The notes: generated by a model from the letters alone, not told the origin. Positions 20,054 to 29,756 are shown, counted from the stretch's first letter. The stretch is DNA of 64,000 nt from Micromonospora sp. NBC_01796 (GCF_035917455.1 NZ_CP109078.1:248001-312000); one strand, 5' to 3'. A program made the numbers and translations.

Positions 20054-21247
20054 TCACAGCGCCGCCAGCTCGGCCCGGTCGAATCCGGCCTCGTCGGGGT
20101 CGTACGCGCCACAGTCCAGGCCGCGCAGCAGGAACCCGGCCAGCGCCCGCGCCGTCGCCGGCTCGTCGAGCACCCCGCTCGCCTGCCGCTCGAGGTACGC
20201 CCGCAGCCGCCGCTGCGCCGCCACCCGCCCGTCGCGGAAGAAGGCGTACGTGGCGGCGAACCGGGTCGGCAACTGCGCCGGGTGCATGTCCCAGCCCTGG
20301 TAGAGCCCCTGTTCGAGGGAGCGTCGGACCAGCCCGGCGTGCAGGTGCCAGGCGGCCCGTACGTCGGCTTCGGAGCCGACCGGGAGCACGTTGGTCGAGC
20401 CGTCGGAGAGGCGTACGCCGGTGCCGGCGGCGACCACCTGCATCACCGCCTTGGCGAAGTCGGCGACCGGGTGCGCCATGCTCTGTTGCGCCGCGGCGAC
20501 GCCGAGTGCCGCGCTGTAGTCGTAGGTGCCGTAGTGCAGGGCGGTGCACCGGCCCCTCGCCGCACCGATCATCCGGGCGACGGTGGCGGTGCCGTCCGAG
20601 CCGAGTACGGCCGGCGGCGTCTCCACCTGCACCTCGAACCGCAACGTCCGTACGGGCAGCCCGTGTGCCGCCTCCAGCCGCTCGCAGAGCACGACCATCG
20701 CCTCGACCTGTGCGGGTGCGCTGACCTTCGGCAGGGTCACCACGAACCCGTCCGGTGGTGGCCCGTCCAGCGCCTCCAGGAAGATGTCCAGGGTGCGTAC
20801 GGCCCGGTGCCGGCTCGGCCCCTCCAGGCTCTTGATCCGCAGCCCGCTGAACGGCAGTGGTCCGGCCGCCCGCAGGGCCTTGGCGGCGTTTCGGGCCGCC
20901 GCGTCCTCGACCCCGTCGGCGGGTACGCCGTACCCGTCCTCGAAGTCGATCCGCAGGTCCTCGATCGGTTCCCGGTCGAGCTTGCCGACCACCCGCTCGT
21001 GCAGCTCCGTGGCGTACGGCGGCGGTGGAAACCCGGCCAGTACGGCGAGCGCCGCCGACCCCCACTCCGACACCACGCCGGGATGCATCCGGTCGGCGGG
21101 CAGGTAGACGGTGTGCACCGGTTGCCGCCCCTGGGCCGGTCCGGGATAGGTACGGAGCAGGTCGGCGTCGACCGGGCCGAGCAGGGCGTCGAGTTCGGCG
21201 TAGACGGACGGGTCAAGTTTGTTCCACTGTGGAGTGTGGTCGGCCAT
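20054..21247 (-). CDS. HpcH/HpaI aldolase / citrate-lyase-beta-like protein (DUF6986-type)
   Basis: A 397-residue protein of the phosphoenolpyruvate/pyruvate-domain superfamily (citrate lyase beta, malate synthase relatives). Visible motifs are [16 protein letters not shown] (about 92-107), [20 protein letters not shown] (about 168-187) and the metal-binding-like [17 protein letters not shown] (about 208-224). It is the first gene of the transcript leading to allantoinase and allantoicase. Because ureidoglycolate breakdown gives glyoxylate, a condensing role on glyoxylate (malate-synthase-like) is an attractive inference but not shown. I chose the ATG at 21247 as the conserved start [15 protein letters not shown]. 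Confidence 0.8.
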   Translation of the reverse strand: MADHTPQWNKLDPSVYAELDALLGPVDADLLRTYPGPAQGRQPVHTVYLPADRMHPGVVSEWGSAALAVLAGFPPPPYATELHERVVGKLDREPIEDLRIDFEDGYGVPADGVEDAAARNAAKALRAAGPLPFSGLRIKSLEGPSRHRAVRTLDIFLEALDGPPPDGFVVTLPKVSAPAQVEAMVVLCERLEAAHGLPVRTLRFEVQVETPPAVLGSDGTATVARMIGAARGRCTALHYGTYDYSAALGVAAAQQSMAHPVADFAKAVMQVVAAGTGVRLSDGSTNVLPVGSEADVRAAWHLHAGLVRRSLEQGLYQGWDMHPAQLPTRFAATYAFFRDGRVAAQRRLRAYLERQASGVLDEPATARALAGFLLRGLDCGAYDPDEAGFDRAELAAL

Positions 21248-21463
21248 GGTCGATGTCCCCCGTCCCGGAGTCACCCTTTGCAGTGGATCCTGCTAGCACC
21301 GTAGCCGCTCCGGCCCCGACAGTCAGCACTCAAGACCATCACCCATGCACACCTATTGATGTATCGAGGTGCAGCTCCTAGGCTGACGTGCGGCATCGAC
21401 TGCACGAAGGCCGCCGGGACCCCGACCACGGGTCGGAGCCACCCGGCTCGGCGACGTAGGGGG

Positions 21464-24349
21464 ATGGCGCTGGGCGGAGACCTCCCTGCCGAAGGACGAC
21501 CCGGCCTCCTCGGCCGGACAGAGCTGCTGGCCGGCATCGAACGGCGGCTCGCCGCGGGCGGCGGGGTGGTGCTCGCCGGCCCCGACGGCATCGGCAAGTC
21601 CGCGCTGCTGGACGCGGTCGCCGCCACGGCGGCCGGGCGCGGGGAACTCGTACTGCGACTCAGCCCGGCCGAACCCGAACGGTCGCTGCTCTACTCCGGC
21701 CTGGTCGACCTGTTCACCCAACTGCCGCCGAGTGCGGTGGACCCGCTGCCGTCGCCGTACCGGGCCGCGGTCGAGGCGGTCCTGTCCGGCACCATCGGCA
21801 CCGGTGGCCCGGACTGGTCGTACAACGGCGATCCCGCGTTCGAGCTGGCCTGCCGGCGGGCGCTGCGCCGGGTGCTGGAAACGGTGGCCGCCCGGCAGCC
21901 GGTCCTGCTGGTGCTCGACGACACCCAGTGGCTCGACGCCGCCTCGGCCGGCATGCTCGGTTACGTCGTACGCCGCATCGGCGACCAGCCGATCCGTACG
22001 GTGGCCGCCCGGCGGCTGGTCGAGCCCGGCTCGGACCACTGGGCCAGCCGGCTCTGCCCACCGCCGGTGCTGGAGCTGACCGTACCGCCGCTGGCCGCCG
22101 ACGACCTGGCCGCGCTGTTGGAGGCGCACGGGCTGCCGTGTCGGGCGGCGAGCCGGCTGCACGCGGACAGCGGTGGCAATCCGTACCTGGCGCTGGCGCT
22201 CGGCGGCGCCTTCGGACCCGACCCCGAACCGGCCTGGCGCCCGGTGCCGCTGCCCGAACCCGTACGGGCCCGGCTGCGCCAGCGGATCGACGCGCTGCCG
22301 GCCGGGGTGGCCGACACGCTTTTGGTGGCCGCGCTCGCCACCCGCCCGACGGTGGCGCAGCTCTGCCTGGCCGGGCGCCCGGACGCCGAACGGGAGATCC
22401 GGCTCGCCGGCTCGGCGGGGCTGGTCCGGCTCGACGGCCCGGTGGTGCGCTTCACCCCGACCGGGGTGGCGACCGTGCTGGTCGACGAGGCGGAGTCACC
22501 GCGCCGGGCGGCCATCCACGCCGCGCTGGCCGGGGTGGCGACCGACCGGGCCGAGGACGCCCGGCACCGGGCGCTGGCCGGCGCGGGGCCGGCAGCCGAG
22601 GTGACCCGGTCCCTGGTCGCGGCGGCCGAGGCCGCGCTGCGCCGGGGTGCGCGGGGGCTGGTCGCCGAGCTGTACCTGCTCGCCGCCGACCGCACCCCAC
22701 CCGGCTGGCCCCGGCAGGAGTGGCTGGTCAGCGCCGCGGAGGCGGCGGCAGCGGCCGGGCAACCCGACCTCGCCGGCCGGGCCGCCGAGGCGGTGCTCGC
22801 CGGGGACGCGACGGCGGCGCACCGGGTCCGGGCCCGGATGGCGCTGATCGACCTGGCCGGTCAGGCGCTCGGCGAGATGGACCAGGCGTTCGCCGCGGCG
22901 CTCGCCGACGCCGAGAGCGAGGTCGCCCTGCTCGCGCCGCTGCGGCTGCGGCTGGCCTGGCGGGCGCTGGTCGCCGGCACACCGGACCGGGCGGTGGCCG
23001 AGATCGACGGGGCGATCGCCGCCGCGCGGGCCGCGGGCGACCGGACCACCGAGGCGATGGCCCTCGGCGTACGGGCCCAGGTGCAGCGGGTACGCGGCCA
23101 CCCGGACTACGTCGACACCCTGGCCCGGGCGCTCGCGCTGCCGGTGCCGGAGCAGACCGGCTGGCTGCACCTGACCCCGCGTTACCTGTCCGCCCGGTTC
23201 GCCCTCGCCGACGACCGGCTCGACGCCGCCCGCGCCGAACTGCTCACCATGCTCGCCACCGCCGAGCGGGGCGGGGGTGAGGAGCTGATCGGGGTGCTGC
23301 GCAGCCTGGCCGAGGTCTCGGCCCGCGCCGGCCGGTGCCGGGAGGCGTTGCAGCACGCGCAGCGGGCGATGCGCGTCTGCGAGCAGACCCGACTCAGCCC
23401 CGGCCCCTGCTGGTACACCCTCGCCGTGGCGGAACTGGCCGGCGGCAGCGTGGCCCGCGCCCTCGCGTACGCCGAACGCGGGGTGCGCGCCTCCGAGCAG
23501 GAACGGGACAACATCTTCCTCTGCCGCAACCTGCACGTGCTCGGCCAGGCGCGGCTGCGCGCGGGGCAGCACCGGGCCGGGGTGGAGGCGCTGCGCCGGT
23601 TGCGGGACCTGGAGGCCGCACAGGGCGTCGCCGACCCGTCGATGCTGCGCTGGCACGGTGACCTGGCCGCCGGCCTGGCCGCGCTGGGTGCGTACGACGA
23701 GGCGACCGAGACCATCGCGCAGGGGCGACGGGCGGCGTTGCGGCTCGGCCACTGCACCGGTGTGCTGGCCCAGCTCGACCGGGCGGCGGCCCTGGTCCTG
23801 GCCGAGCGGGGCGATCCGGGTTCGGCGGTCGACCTGTCCGCCGCCGCCGCGGAGTGCTTCGCCACCCTGCACCAGCCGATCGAACGCGGGCACGCGCTGC
23901 TCGTCCAGGGCGGTGCCGAACGCCGTCGCCGCCGGTACGCCGCCGCCCGGGTCGCGGTCGGCGCCGCGCTGACCATCTTCCTCCAGGTGGAGGCGAAGCC
24001 GTGGGTGGAGCAGACCACCCGGACCCTGGCCCGGGCCGAGGGCGTCTCGACCGGCCCGTACGCACCCGACGGGATCGCCCGTACGACCGACCGGCCTCGT
24101 CCGGTGGCCGGTGCGACCGGGCCCGGCAACGGGGACGGGCAGGTGAACGACAGGCCCGGCTCCACCGAGGGGCTCACCTCGACCGAGGCGCACATCGCCG
24201 GGCTGGTCCGGCAGGGGGCGAGCAACCGGGAGATCGCCACCCGGCTGTTCATCAGCGTGAAGACCGTCGAGGCGACCCTGACCAGGGTCTACCGCAAGCT
24301 CGGTGTCCGGTCCCGCACCCAGCTCAGCTCGCGACTCAACGAACGCTGA
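21464..24349 (+). CDS. LuxR-family LAL transcriptional regulator (ATP-binding)
   Basis: A 961-residue giant LuxR regulator. An N-terminal STAND/AAA module has Walker A GPDGIGKS (about 39-46) and Walker B VLLVLDDTQWLD (about 144-155). A long TPR-like helical region follows (about 400-830), and a GerE/LuxR HTH closes the protein (about 903-960: LTSTEAHIAGLVRQGASN, TRLFISVKTVEATLTRVY). LAL proteins are ATP-dependent activators that oligomerise on inducer binding. I chose the ATG at 21464 (TAGGGGG upstream). It is divergent from the allantoin operon and in tandem with the M4 protease gene, before which lies a GGGATTTCCC LuxR-type site. Its regulon is unknown. Confidence 0.9.
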   Translation: MALGGDLPAEGRPGLLGRTELLAGIERRLAAGGGVVLAGPDGIGKSALLDAVAATAAGRGELVLRLSPAEPERSLLYSGLVDLFTQLPPSAVDPLPSPYRAAVEAVLSGTIGTGGPDWSYNGDPAFELACRRALRRVLETVAARQPVLLVLDDTQWLDAASAGMLGYVVRRIGDQPIRTVAARRLVEPGSDHWASRLCPPPVLELTVPPLAADDLAALLEAHGLPCRAASRLHADSGGNPYLALALGGAFGPDPEPAWRPVPLPEPVRARLRQRIDALPAGVADTLLVAALATRPTVAQLCLAGRPDAEREIRLAGSAGLVRLDGPVVRFTPTGVATVLVDEAESPRRAAIHAALAGVATDRAEDARHRALAGAGPAAEVTRSLVAAAEAALRRGARGLVAELYLLAADRTPPGWPRQEWLVSAAEAAAAAGQPDLAGRAAEAVLAGDATAAHRVRARMALIDLAGQALGEMDQAFAAALADAESEVALLAPLRLRLAWRALVAGTPDRAVAEIDGAIAAARAAGDRTTEAMALGVRAQVQRVRGHPDYVDTLARALALPVPEQTGWLHLTPRYLSARFALADDRLDAARAELLTMLATAERGGGEELIGVLRSLAEVSARAGRCREALQHAQRAMRVCEQTRLSPGPCWYTLAVAELAGGSVARALAYAERGVRASEQERDNIFLCRNLHVLGQARLRAGQHRAGVEALRRLRDLEAAQGVADPSMLRWHGDLAAGLAALGAYDEATETIAQGRRAALRLGHCTGVLAQLDRAAALVLAERGDPGSAVDLSAAAAECFATLHQPIERGHALLVQGGAERRRRRYAAARVAVGAALTIFLQVEAKPWVEQTTRTLARAEGVSTGPYAPDGIARTTDRPRPVAGATGPGNGDGQVNDRPGSTEGLTSTEAHIAGLVRQGASNREIATRLFISVKTVEATLTRVYRKLGVRSRTQLSSRLNER

Positions 24350-24394
24350 GCGCTGACCCGGCAAACGCCGTCGAGGCCGGGCCGGGCGCCGGCA

Positions 24395-24406
24395 AGGGAT
24401 TTCCCT
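24395..24406. promoter_or_regulatory. Candidate LuxR-type operator before the M4 protease gene
   Basis: AGGGATTTCCCT (palindromic, 5-bp arms) contains GGGATTTCCC, which fits the GGGAWWTCCC core of the binding site described for the PAS-LuxR activator PimM. It sits between a LuxR-type regulator gene and the protease gene, 154 bases before the latter's start codon. Confidence 0.45.
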
Positions 24407-24559
24407 GATTCGGTGACAGGCGTCGATGCCTAGCGTGTCATCGCACGTCATCGTTCGCTCCACTGTCGACCCACTGTCGACCCGGTCCGCCGTCACCCAC
24501 CGGTGCGGCCGGCCAACCCCGGCTGACCCGCCCCATCGGGCGGAAGAAGGAGTACCCAG

Positions 24560-26776
24560 GTGAGACGCAAGGTTCTCAGCCACAGCCTGGTGGCGCTCGC
24601 CACCGGCACGGCACTGACGCTGACCGCGACACCCGGTGTCGCGGCACCCGCACCCGTGCCGGCCGCCCCGAGCGCCGCCCCCGCCCAGCTGGCCGCCACC
24701 GCAGCCGACCAGCTCGTCGACAGCGCCGCCCCCGCGCTGCACCGCTCCGCCGGTGACACCCTGCGTCGTACGGGGGTGCAGGTCGGCAACAGCGGGCTGC
24801 ACTACGTCACGTACGAGCGCAGCTACCGGGGTCTGCCGGTGGTCGGCGGCGACGTTGTCGTCACCACCGACTCGACCGGTGCGGTACGCGGCACCGCCGT
24901 CGCGCAGGAGTCGGCCATCGCGGTCGACACCGCACCGGCGGTCAGCACCGACCGGGCTGCCGCCACCGCCACCGCGCAGCTCACCAAGGCCACCGAGACC
25001 ACCACCCCTCGCCTGGTGGTGCTCGCCTGGGGCGCACCCCGACTCACCTGGGAAACGGTTGTCACCGGCTCGATCGGCAACACGCCGAGCAAGCTGCACG
25101 TCTTCGTCGACGCCGTCACCGGCGCGGTCGCCGACTCGTACGACGAGGTCCGCGCCGGCACCGGTAACAGCTACTACAACGGCACGGTCAGCATCAACAC
25201 CTCGGGCTCGGGATCGTCGTACTCGATGACCGACACGACCCGGTCCGGGCTGCGCTGCGGCGGGCAGACCGGCACCGCGTACACCGGCACGGACGACACC
25301 TGGGGCAACGGCTCGGGGACCAACCTGGAGACCGCCTGCGTCGATGCCCTGTACGCCGCGCAGCGGGAGTGGGACCTGCTCGGCTCCTGGTTCGGCCGCA
25401 ACGGCATCACCGGCAGCGGTGGCAGCCCGCCGATCCGGGTCGGCCTCAACGACGTGAACGCCTACTGGAACGGCAGCTACGTCAACTTCGGCCACAACCA
25501 GGCCAACACCCGCCAGGCCACCCCGATCGACGTGGTCGCGCACGAGCTGGGTCACGCGGTCTTCCAGTACACCCCTGGCGGCGCGGGCAGCGGCAACGAG
25601 AACGGCGGCATCAACGAGTCGACCGGCGACATCTTCGGCGCGCTGACCGAGGCGTTCGCCAACAACGCCAACGACCCGCCGGACTACCAGGTCGGCGAGG
25701 AGGTGGACCTGGTCGGTGACGGCCCGATCCGCTACATGTACAACCCGTCCCTGGCCGGCGACCCGAACTGCTGGTCCACCTCGATCCCGAACACCGAGGT
25801 GCACGCCGCCGCGGGTCCGCTGAACCACTGGTTCTACCTGACCGCCGAGGGTTCCAACCCGGGCAGCGGCAAGCCGGCGAGCCCGACCTGCAACAGCTCC
25901 ACGGTCACCGGCATCAGCATCCGCAAGGCCGGCGAGATCTACTACAACGCGTTGCTGGCCAAGACGTCGAGCTGGCGTTACGCCAACATCCGGGTCGCCA
26001 CCCTGAACGCGGCGAAGAACCTCTACCCGGGTAGCTGCACCGAGTTCAACACGGTCAAGGCGGCCTGGAACGCGATCAGCGTCCCGGCCCAGTCGAGCGA
26101 GCCGACCTGCGGCACCGCGTCGAACGACTTCTCCATCTCGGCGTCGCCGACCGCCGGCAGCGTCGCGCCGGGTGCGGTCGCGACGACCACGATCAGCACC
26201 GCGGTGACCGCCGGGTCCGCGCAGACGGTCGCGCTCTCCGCCACCGGCCTGCCCTCGGGTACGACCGCCGCGTTCACCCCGACGTCGGTGACCGCCGGCG
26301 GGTCGTCCACCCTTCGGCTGACCACCTCGACGTCGACCCCGGCCGGGACGTACACCGTGACGGTCACGGGGACCGGGAGCGTGTCGCACTCGACGTCGTA
26401 CGCGCTGACCGTGACCGGTGGCGGGGGTGGCGGTTGCTCCGGCACGAACGGCACCGACGTCGCCATCCCGGACAACGGTGCGGCGGTGACCAGCAGCATC
26501 ACCATCGCCGGCTGCAACCGCAACGCCGGGACCGGCTCGACGATCGCGGTCAACATCGTCCACACCTACCGTGGTGACCTGGTCATCGACCTGGTCGCGC
26601 CGGACAACAGCGCGTACCGGCTGAAGAACAGCTCCAGCGACAGCGCCGACAACGTGAACACCACGTACACGGCGAACCTGTCCAGCGAGGCGGCGAACGG
26701 CACCTGGCGGCTGCGGGTGCAGGACGTCGGCCCGATCGACACCGGCTACATCAACACCTGGACGCTCACCCTCTGA
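24560..26776 (+). CDS. Secreted M4 (thermolysin-like) metallopeptidase with C-terminal P domain
   Basis: A 738-residue secreted zinc protease. It has a signal peptide (about 1-29) and an FTP/PepSY-type propeptide (about 40-195). The M4 catalytic domain (about 200-515) has VVAHELGHAVFQY (HExxH near 326) and the third ligand Glu in GGINESTGDIFGAL (about 350); the later catalytic His is in EVHAAAGPLNHWFY. An Ig-like segment (about 518-620) leads to a Gly linker and a proprotein-convertase P domain (about 625-738). The start GTG follows AAGGAG. The upstream LAL regulator and its candidate site suggest regulated secretion. A terminator follows. Confidence 0.93.
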   Translation: MRRKVLSHSLVALATGTALTLTATPGVAAPAPVPAAPSAAPAQLAATAADQLVDSAAPALHRSAGDTLRRTGVQVGNSGLHYVTYERSYRGLPVVGGDVVVTTDSTGAVRGTAVAQESAIAVDTAPAVSTDRAAATATAQLTKATETTTPRLVVLAWGAPRLTWETVVTGSIGNTPSKLHVFVDAVTGAVADSYDEVRAGTGNSYYNGTVSINTSGSGSSYSMTDTTRSGLRCGGQTGTAYTGTDDTWGNGSGTNLETACVDALYAAQREWDLLGSWFGRNGITGSGGSPPIRVGLNDVNAYWNGSYVNFGHNQANTRQATPIDVVAHELGHAVFQYTPGGAGSGNENGGINESTGDIFGALTEAFANNANDPPDYQVGEEVDLVGDGPIRYMYNPSLAGDPNCWSTSIPNTEVHAAAGPLNHWFYLTAEGSNPGSGKPASPTCNSSTVTGISIRKAGEIYYNALLAKTSSWRYANIRVATLNAAKNLYPGSCTEFNTVKAAWNAISVPAQSSEPTCGTASNDFSISASPTAGSVAPGAVATTTISTAVTAGSAQTVALSATGLPSGTTAAFTPTSVTAGGSSTLRLTTSTSTPAGTYTVTVTGTGSVSHSTSYALTVTGGGGGGCSGTNGTDVAIPDNGAAVTSSITIAGCNRNAGTGSTIAVNIVHTYRGDLVIDLVAPDNSAYRLKNSSSDSADNVNTTYTANLSSEAANGTWRLRVQDVGPIDTGYINTWTLTL

Positions 26777-26795
26777 TCCACGCGAACCCCGCCGG

Positions 26796-26820
26796 CCGCC
26801 GCCCGTACGCCGGGCGGCGG
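26796..26820. terminator. Terminator after the M4 protease gene
   Basis: A 10-bp GC-only stem (CCGCCGCCCG at 26796-26805 with 26811-26820) and a 5-nt loop begin 19 nt after the stop codon. Confidence 0.75.
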
Positions 26821-26891
26821 TCGGTGCGTTCCGATCCGTTCGAGGCGGTAAACGGGCGTCCGGAACGGGCCGGATGCGCGACGATAGCGGA

Positions 26892-27929
26892 ATGTCGAAG
26901 ACGAACGATGCCGGCGGCACCTACGTGAATCCCGGCGGCGAATTCACCCGCGACCAGCGTTACATCGCCACCCGGATCACCGCCGACGGGCGGGACGGGT
27001 ATCCGGTGGAACCCGGCCGGTACCGGCTGGTGGCCAGCCGGGCCTGCCCGTGGGCGAGCCGGATGGTGATCATCCGTCGGCTGCTGGGACTGGAGGACGT
27101 CCTGTCGCTGGGACTGGCCGGGCCGACGCACGACAAGCGGAGCTGGACGTTCGACCTCGATCCGGGCGGGCGTGACCCGGTGCTCGGCATCGAACGCCTC
27201 CAGGAGGCATACTTCGCCCGCTTCCCCGGTTACGAGCGCGGCATCACCGTCCCGGCGATCGTCGACGTACCGACCGGGCAGGTGGTGACCAACGACTACG
27301 CGCGGATGTCGCTCGACCTCTCCACCGAGTGGACCGCCTACCACCGGCCGGACGCGCCGAGGCTCTACCCGGAGGAGCTGCGGGAGGAGATCGACGAGGT
27401 GAACCGGGTGGTGTTCACCGACGTGAACAACGGCGTGTACCGGTGCGGCTTCGCCGGCTCCCAGGAGGCGTACGCACGGGCGTACAAGCGGCTGTTCGAC
27501 CGGCTCGACTGGCTCTCCGCCCGGCTCGAGGGGCAGCGTTACCTGGTCGGTGACTCGATCACCGAGGCCGACGTCCGGCTGTTCACCACCCTGGTCCGCT
27601 TCGATCCGGTCTACCACGGGCACTTCAAGTGCAACCGGCAGAAGCTCACCGAGATGCCGGTGCTGTGGGCGTACGCCCGTGACCTGTTCCAGACCCCCGG
27701 ATTCGGGGACACGGTCGACTTCGAGCAGATCAAGGAGCACTACTACGTGGTGCACCGGGACATCAACCCGACCGGAATCGTGCCGATCGGTCCGGACCTT
27801 TCCGGCTGGCTGGACCCGCACGGGCGGGAGTCGCTGGGCGGGCGCCCGTTCGGCAACGGGGCCCCGCCGGGACCGGTCTCGGCCGGCGAGACGGTCCCGG
27901 TGGAGCACACTCCGTACGCCGCGATCTAG
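26892..27929 (+). CDS. Glutathionyl-hydroquinone reductase family (Xi-class GST-like) protein
   Basis: A 345-residue protein of the S-glutathionyl-hydroquinone reductase family. The thioredoxin-fold catalytic motif RACPWASRMVIIRRLLGLED (about 49-68) has the family Cys-Pro-Trp. Then come VPAIVDVPTGQVVTNDYARM (about 119-138) and the helical domain with VYRCGFAGSQEAYARAY and ADVRLFTTLVRFDPVYHGHF (about 220-239). Actinobacteria use mycothiol rather than glutathione, so the likely job is reductive de-thiolation of mycothiolated quinols; that is inference. I chose the ATG at 26892, six codons inside the longest ORF. It is convergent with pyrE. Confidence 0.87.
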   Translation: MSKTNDAGGTYVNPGGEFTRDQRYIATRITADGRDGYPVEPGRYRLVASRACPWASRMVIIRRLLGLEDVLSLGLAGPTHDKRSWTFDLDPGGRDPVLGIERLQEAYFARFPGYERGITVPAIVDVPTGQVVTNDYARMSLDLSTEWTAYHRPDAPRLYPEELREEIDEVNRVVFTDVNNGVYRCGFAGSQEAYARAYKRLFDRLDWLSARLEGQRYLVGDSITEADVRLFTTLVRFDPVYHGHFKCNRQKLTEMPVLWAYARDLFQTPGFGDTVDFEQIKEHYYVVHRDINPTGIVPIGPDLSGWLDPHGRESLGGRPFGNGAPPGPVSAGETVPVEHTPYAAI

Positions 27930-27949
27930 AGCCCGTGCGGCCCGGCCGG

Positions 27950-28480
27950 TCAGGCGGTCGCGGCCCGGTCGAGGTCGGCGCGGGTGAGCAGCGACCGGAG
28001 GGCGATCCCGTCGGCGGCCAGCGCCTCGGCGCCGCCCTCCTGGCGGTCGATCACGCAGAGCGCGTGTTCGATCTTCGCCCCCAGCTCGCGGAGCTGGCCG
28101 GTGGAGATGGCGATCTGGCCGCCGGAGGTGACCACGTCCTCGACGATCAGGACCCGCGCGCCACCGACGTCGGCGCCCTCGGCCAGCCTGGCGGTGCCGT
28201 ACGACTTGGCGACCTTGCGGACGAACGCGCACGGCAGCCCGGTGTGCCGGCCCAGCGCGGTCACCACCGGGATGCCGCCGAGTTCCAGCCCGGCGAGGAC
28301 CTCGGTCTCCGGCGGTACGAGCGCGGCCATCTCGGCGGCGAGGGCGTCGAGCAGCACCGGATCGGCCTCGAAGCGGTACTTGTCGAAGTACTCGTCGGCG
28401 ACACGGCCGGAACGGAGCACGAACCGGCCGGACAGGCGGGCGACGGTGTTCACCTGGTGAGCGAGATCAACGAGAGTCAC
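27950..28480 (-). CDS. pyrE: Orotate phosphoribosyltransferase
   Basis: A 176-residue enzyme of pyrimidine biosynthesis that joins orotate and PRPP to give orotidine 5'-phosphate. The PRPP-binding motif RVLIVEDVVTSGGQ (about 109-122) and the region FVLRSGRVADEYFDKYRFEA (about 20-39) are diagnostic; VRKVAKSYGT carries the conserved Lys residues. The length is usual for the family. It stands apart from other pyr genes, upstream of a short gap to the phosphodiesterase. No PyrR-type attenuator is seen. Confidence 0.95.
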   Translation of the reverse strand: MTLVDLAHQVNTVARLSGRFVLRSGRVADEYFDKYRFEADPVLLDALAAEMAALVPPETEVLAGLELGGIPVVTALGRHTGLPCAFVRKVAKSYGTARLAEGADVGGARVLIVEDVVTSGGQIAISTGQLRELGAKIEHALCVIDRQEGGAEALAADGIALRSLLTRADLDRAATA

Positions 28481-28598
28481 GAGGCACCATCTTGGCAGAT
28501 GCCGGACGGGCGCCCGAAACGTCGCTCCACGGTGGATGGCCCGGTCGCGGCAGCACCCGGGGCCCGGGTGGCGAGCGGGCGGGCATCGGACGACCCGG

Positions 28599-29090
28599 TC
28601 AGAGCGGGTGCAGGGTGACGGCGTCCAGTCGCCCGCCGGTGACCTCGGCGGTGAGGTAGCTGGCGTACGGCTGCCGGCGCCGGTCGGTGGGGGAGCCTGG
28701 GTTCAGCAGCCGCAGCCCGCCGGGTGCCTCGCTGTCCCAGGGGATGTGCGAGTGGCCGAAGATCAGCACATCGGTGTCCGGGAACCGGGCAGCGGCCCGG
28801 TGTTCCCGCCCGCCGGCCGGACCGGTCTCGTGGACGACCGCGATCCGGAGCCCGTCCAGGTCCGTCCGGGCTACCTCGGGCAACCGTGCCCGCAGCTCGG
28901 GCCCGTCGTTGTTGCCGTACACCCCGATCAGCCGGGCGCTGCGTGCGGTCAGGGCGTCGAGCAGTGCCTCGTTGACCCAGTCACCGGCGTGTACGACCAC
29001 GTCGGCGGTGTCGACCGCGGTCCACAGCGCGGCCGGCAGGTCACGGGCCCGCTTCGGCAGGTGGGTGTCCGCCATGATCACGAGACGCAC
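28599..29090 (-). CDS. YfcE/MJ0936-type metallophosphoesterase
   Basis: A 163-residue calcineurin-like phosphodiesterase with all metal motifs: MADTHLPKRARDLP (6-19), VVHAGDWV (about 32-39), GVYGNNDG (about 56-63), AVVHETGP and LIFGHSHIPW (about 108-117). The C-terminal NPGSPTDRR loop is typical of the YfcE/MJ0936 group, small cytosolic enzymes active on artificial phosphodiesters with unknown natural substrate. It is divergent from a TetR gene. Confidence 0.88.
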   Translation of the reverse strand: MRLVIMADTHLPKRARDLPAALWTAVDTADVVVHAGDWVNEALLDALTARSARLIGVYGNNDGPELRARLPEVARTDLDGLRIAVVHETGPAGGREHRAAARFPDTDVLIFGHSHIPWDSEAPGGLRLLNPGSPTDRRRQPYASYLTAEVTGGRLDAVTLHPL

Positions 29091-29128
29091 CCGACCAGCC
29101 TATCGAGCCCCGGTCGACCGGGTGCTAT

Positions 29129-29160
29129 CTTAGGACCCCTAAGTTTCCTCTTAGCCTAAG
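29129..29160. promoter_or_regulatory. Two tandem palindromes before the TetR/hydrolase operon
   Basis: CTTAGGACCCCTAAG (29129-29143, 6-bp arms) and CTTAGCCTAAG (29150-29160, 5-bp arms) share the CTTAG half-site and lie 12-43 nt before the TetR start codon. The AT-rich halves stand out from the context. The arrangement fits an autoregulatory TetR operator overlapping the promoter. Confidence 0.68.
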
Positions 29161-29171
29161 AAAGGTTCGGT

Positions 29172-29756
29172 ATGCCACGGCAGGGTTTGACCACGGAGCG
29201 GGTCTCGGCCGCCGCTGCCGAGTTGGCGGACGAGGTCGGGTTGTCGCGGTTGACCGTGGCGGCGGTCGCCCGACGCTTCGGGGTCTCGGACGCCGCCCTC
29301 TACGTGCACGTCCGCAGCCGCGACACGCTGATCGAGCAGGTCGCGGTCCGGGCGGCGGCCACGTTCAGCGACCGGCTCGCGCTCGCCGTGGCCGGTCGTG
29401 CCGGTGAGCAGGCCCTCGTCGGATACGCCGACGCGTACCGCGCGTTCGCGGTGGCGCACCCCGGGCAGTACGCGGCGACCCAGCTCCCGCTGCCGCCCGA
29501 GGTCGGCACCACCTCGGCAGGACACCTGCGCCTCATCGAGCTGAGCTACGCGATGCTGCGCGGATACGGGCTCGACGAACCCGCGCTGACCGACGCCATG
29601 CGTTTCGTACGCAGCACCTTCCACGGGTTCGCGAGCCTCGAAACCGTGGACGGATTCGGACATCCCCGCGACCTCGACGCGTCGTGGAGCGGCATCCTCG
29701 ACGCGGTCCACACCACCCTGAGCAACTGGCCGACCATAACGAAGGAACGGCGATGA
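29172..29756 (+). CDS. TetR/AcrR-family transcriptional regulator
   Basis: A 194-residue repressor. The HTH region (about 5-50) has LTTERVSAAAAELADEVG, LTVAAVARRFGVSDAALYVH and the closing VRSRDTLIEQVAVRA. The C-terminal domain (about 80-190, with FRSTFHGFASLE-like sequence) belongs to the TetR_C_33-type group. The last four bases overlap the next ORF as ATGA, so it is translationally coupled to an alpha/beta hydrolase that is likely its target. Two CTTAG-type palindromes upstream are the candidate operator. Confidence 0.88.
   Translation: MPRQGLTTERVSAAAAELADEVGLSRLTVAAVARRFGVSDAALYVHVRSRDTLIEQVAVRAAATFSDRLALAVAGRAGEQALVGYADAYRAFAVAHPGQYAATQLPLPPEVGTTSAGHLRLIELSYAMLRGYGLDEPALTDAMRFVRSTFHGFASLETVDGFGHPRDLDASWSGILDAVHTTLSNWPTITKERR

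Noticed and set aside
22496-26920. 1474-codon open frame on the minus strand
   Set aside because: It is antisense to the LAL regulator and the M4 protease, both with complete domain content. Long antisense frames are expected in DNA with this GC content, and the translation is low-complexity Gly/Arg/Val.
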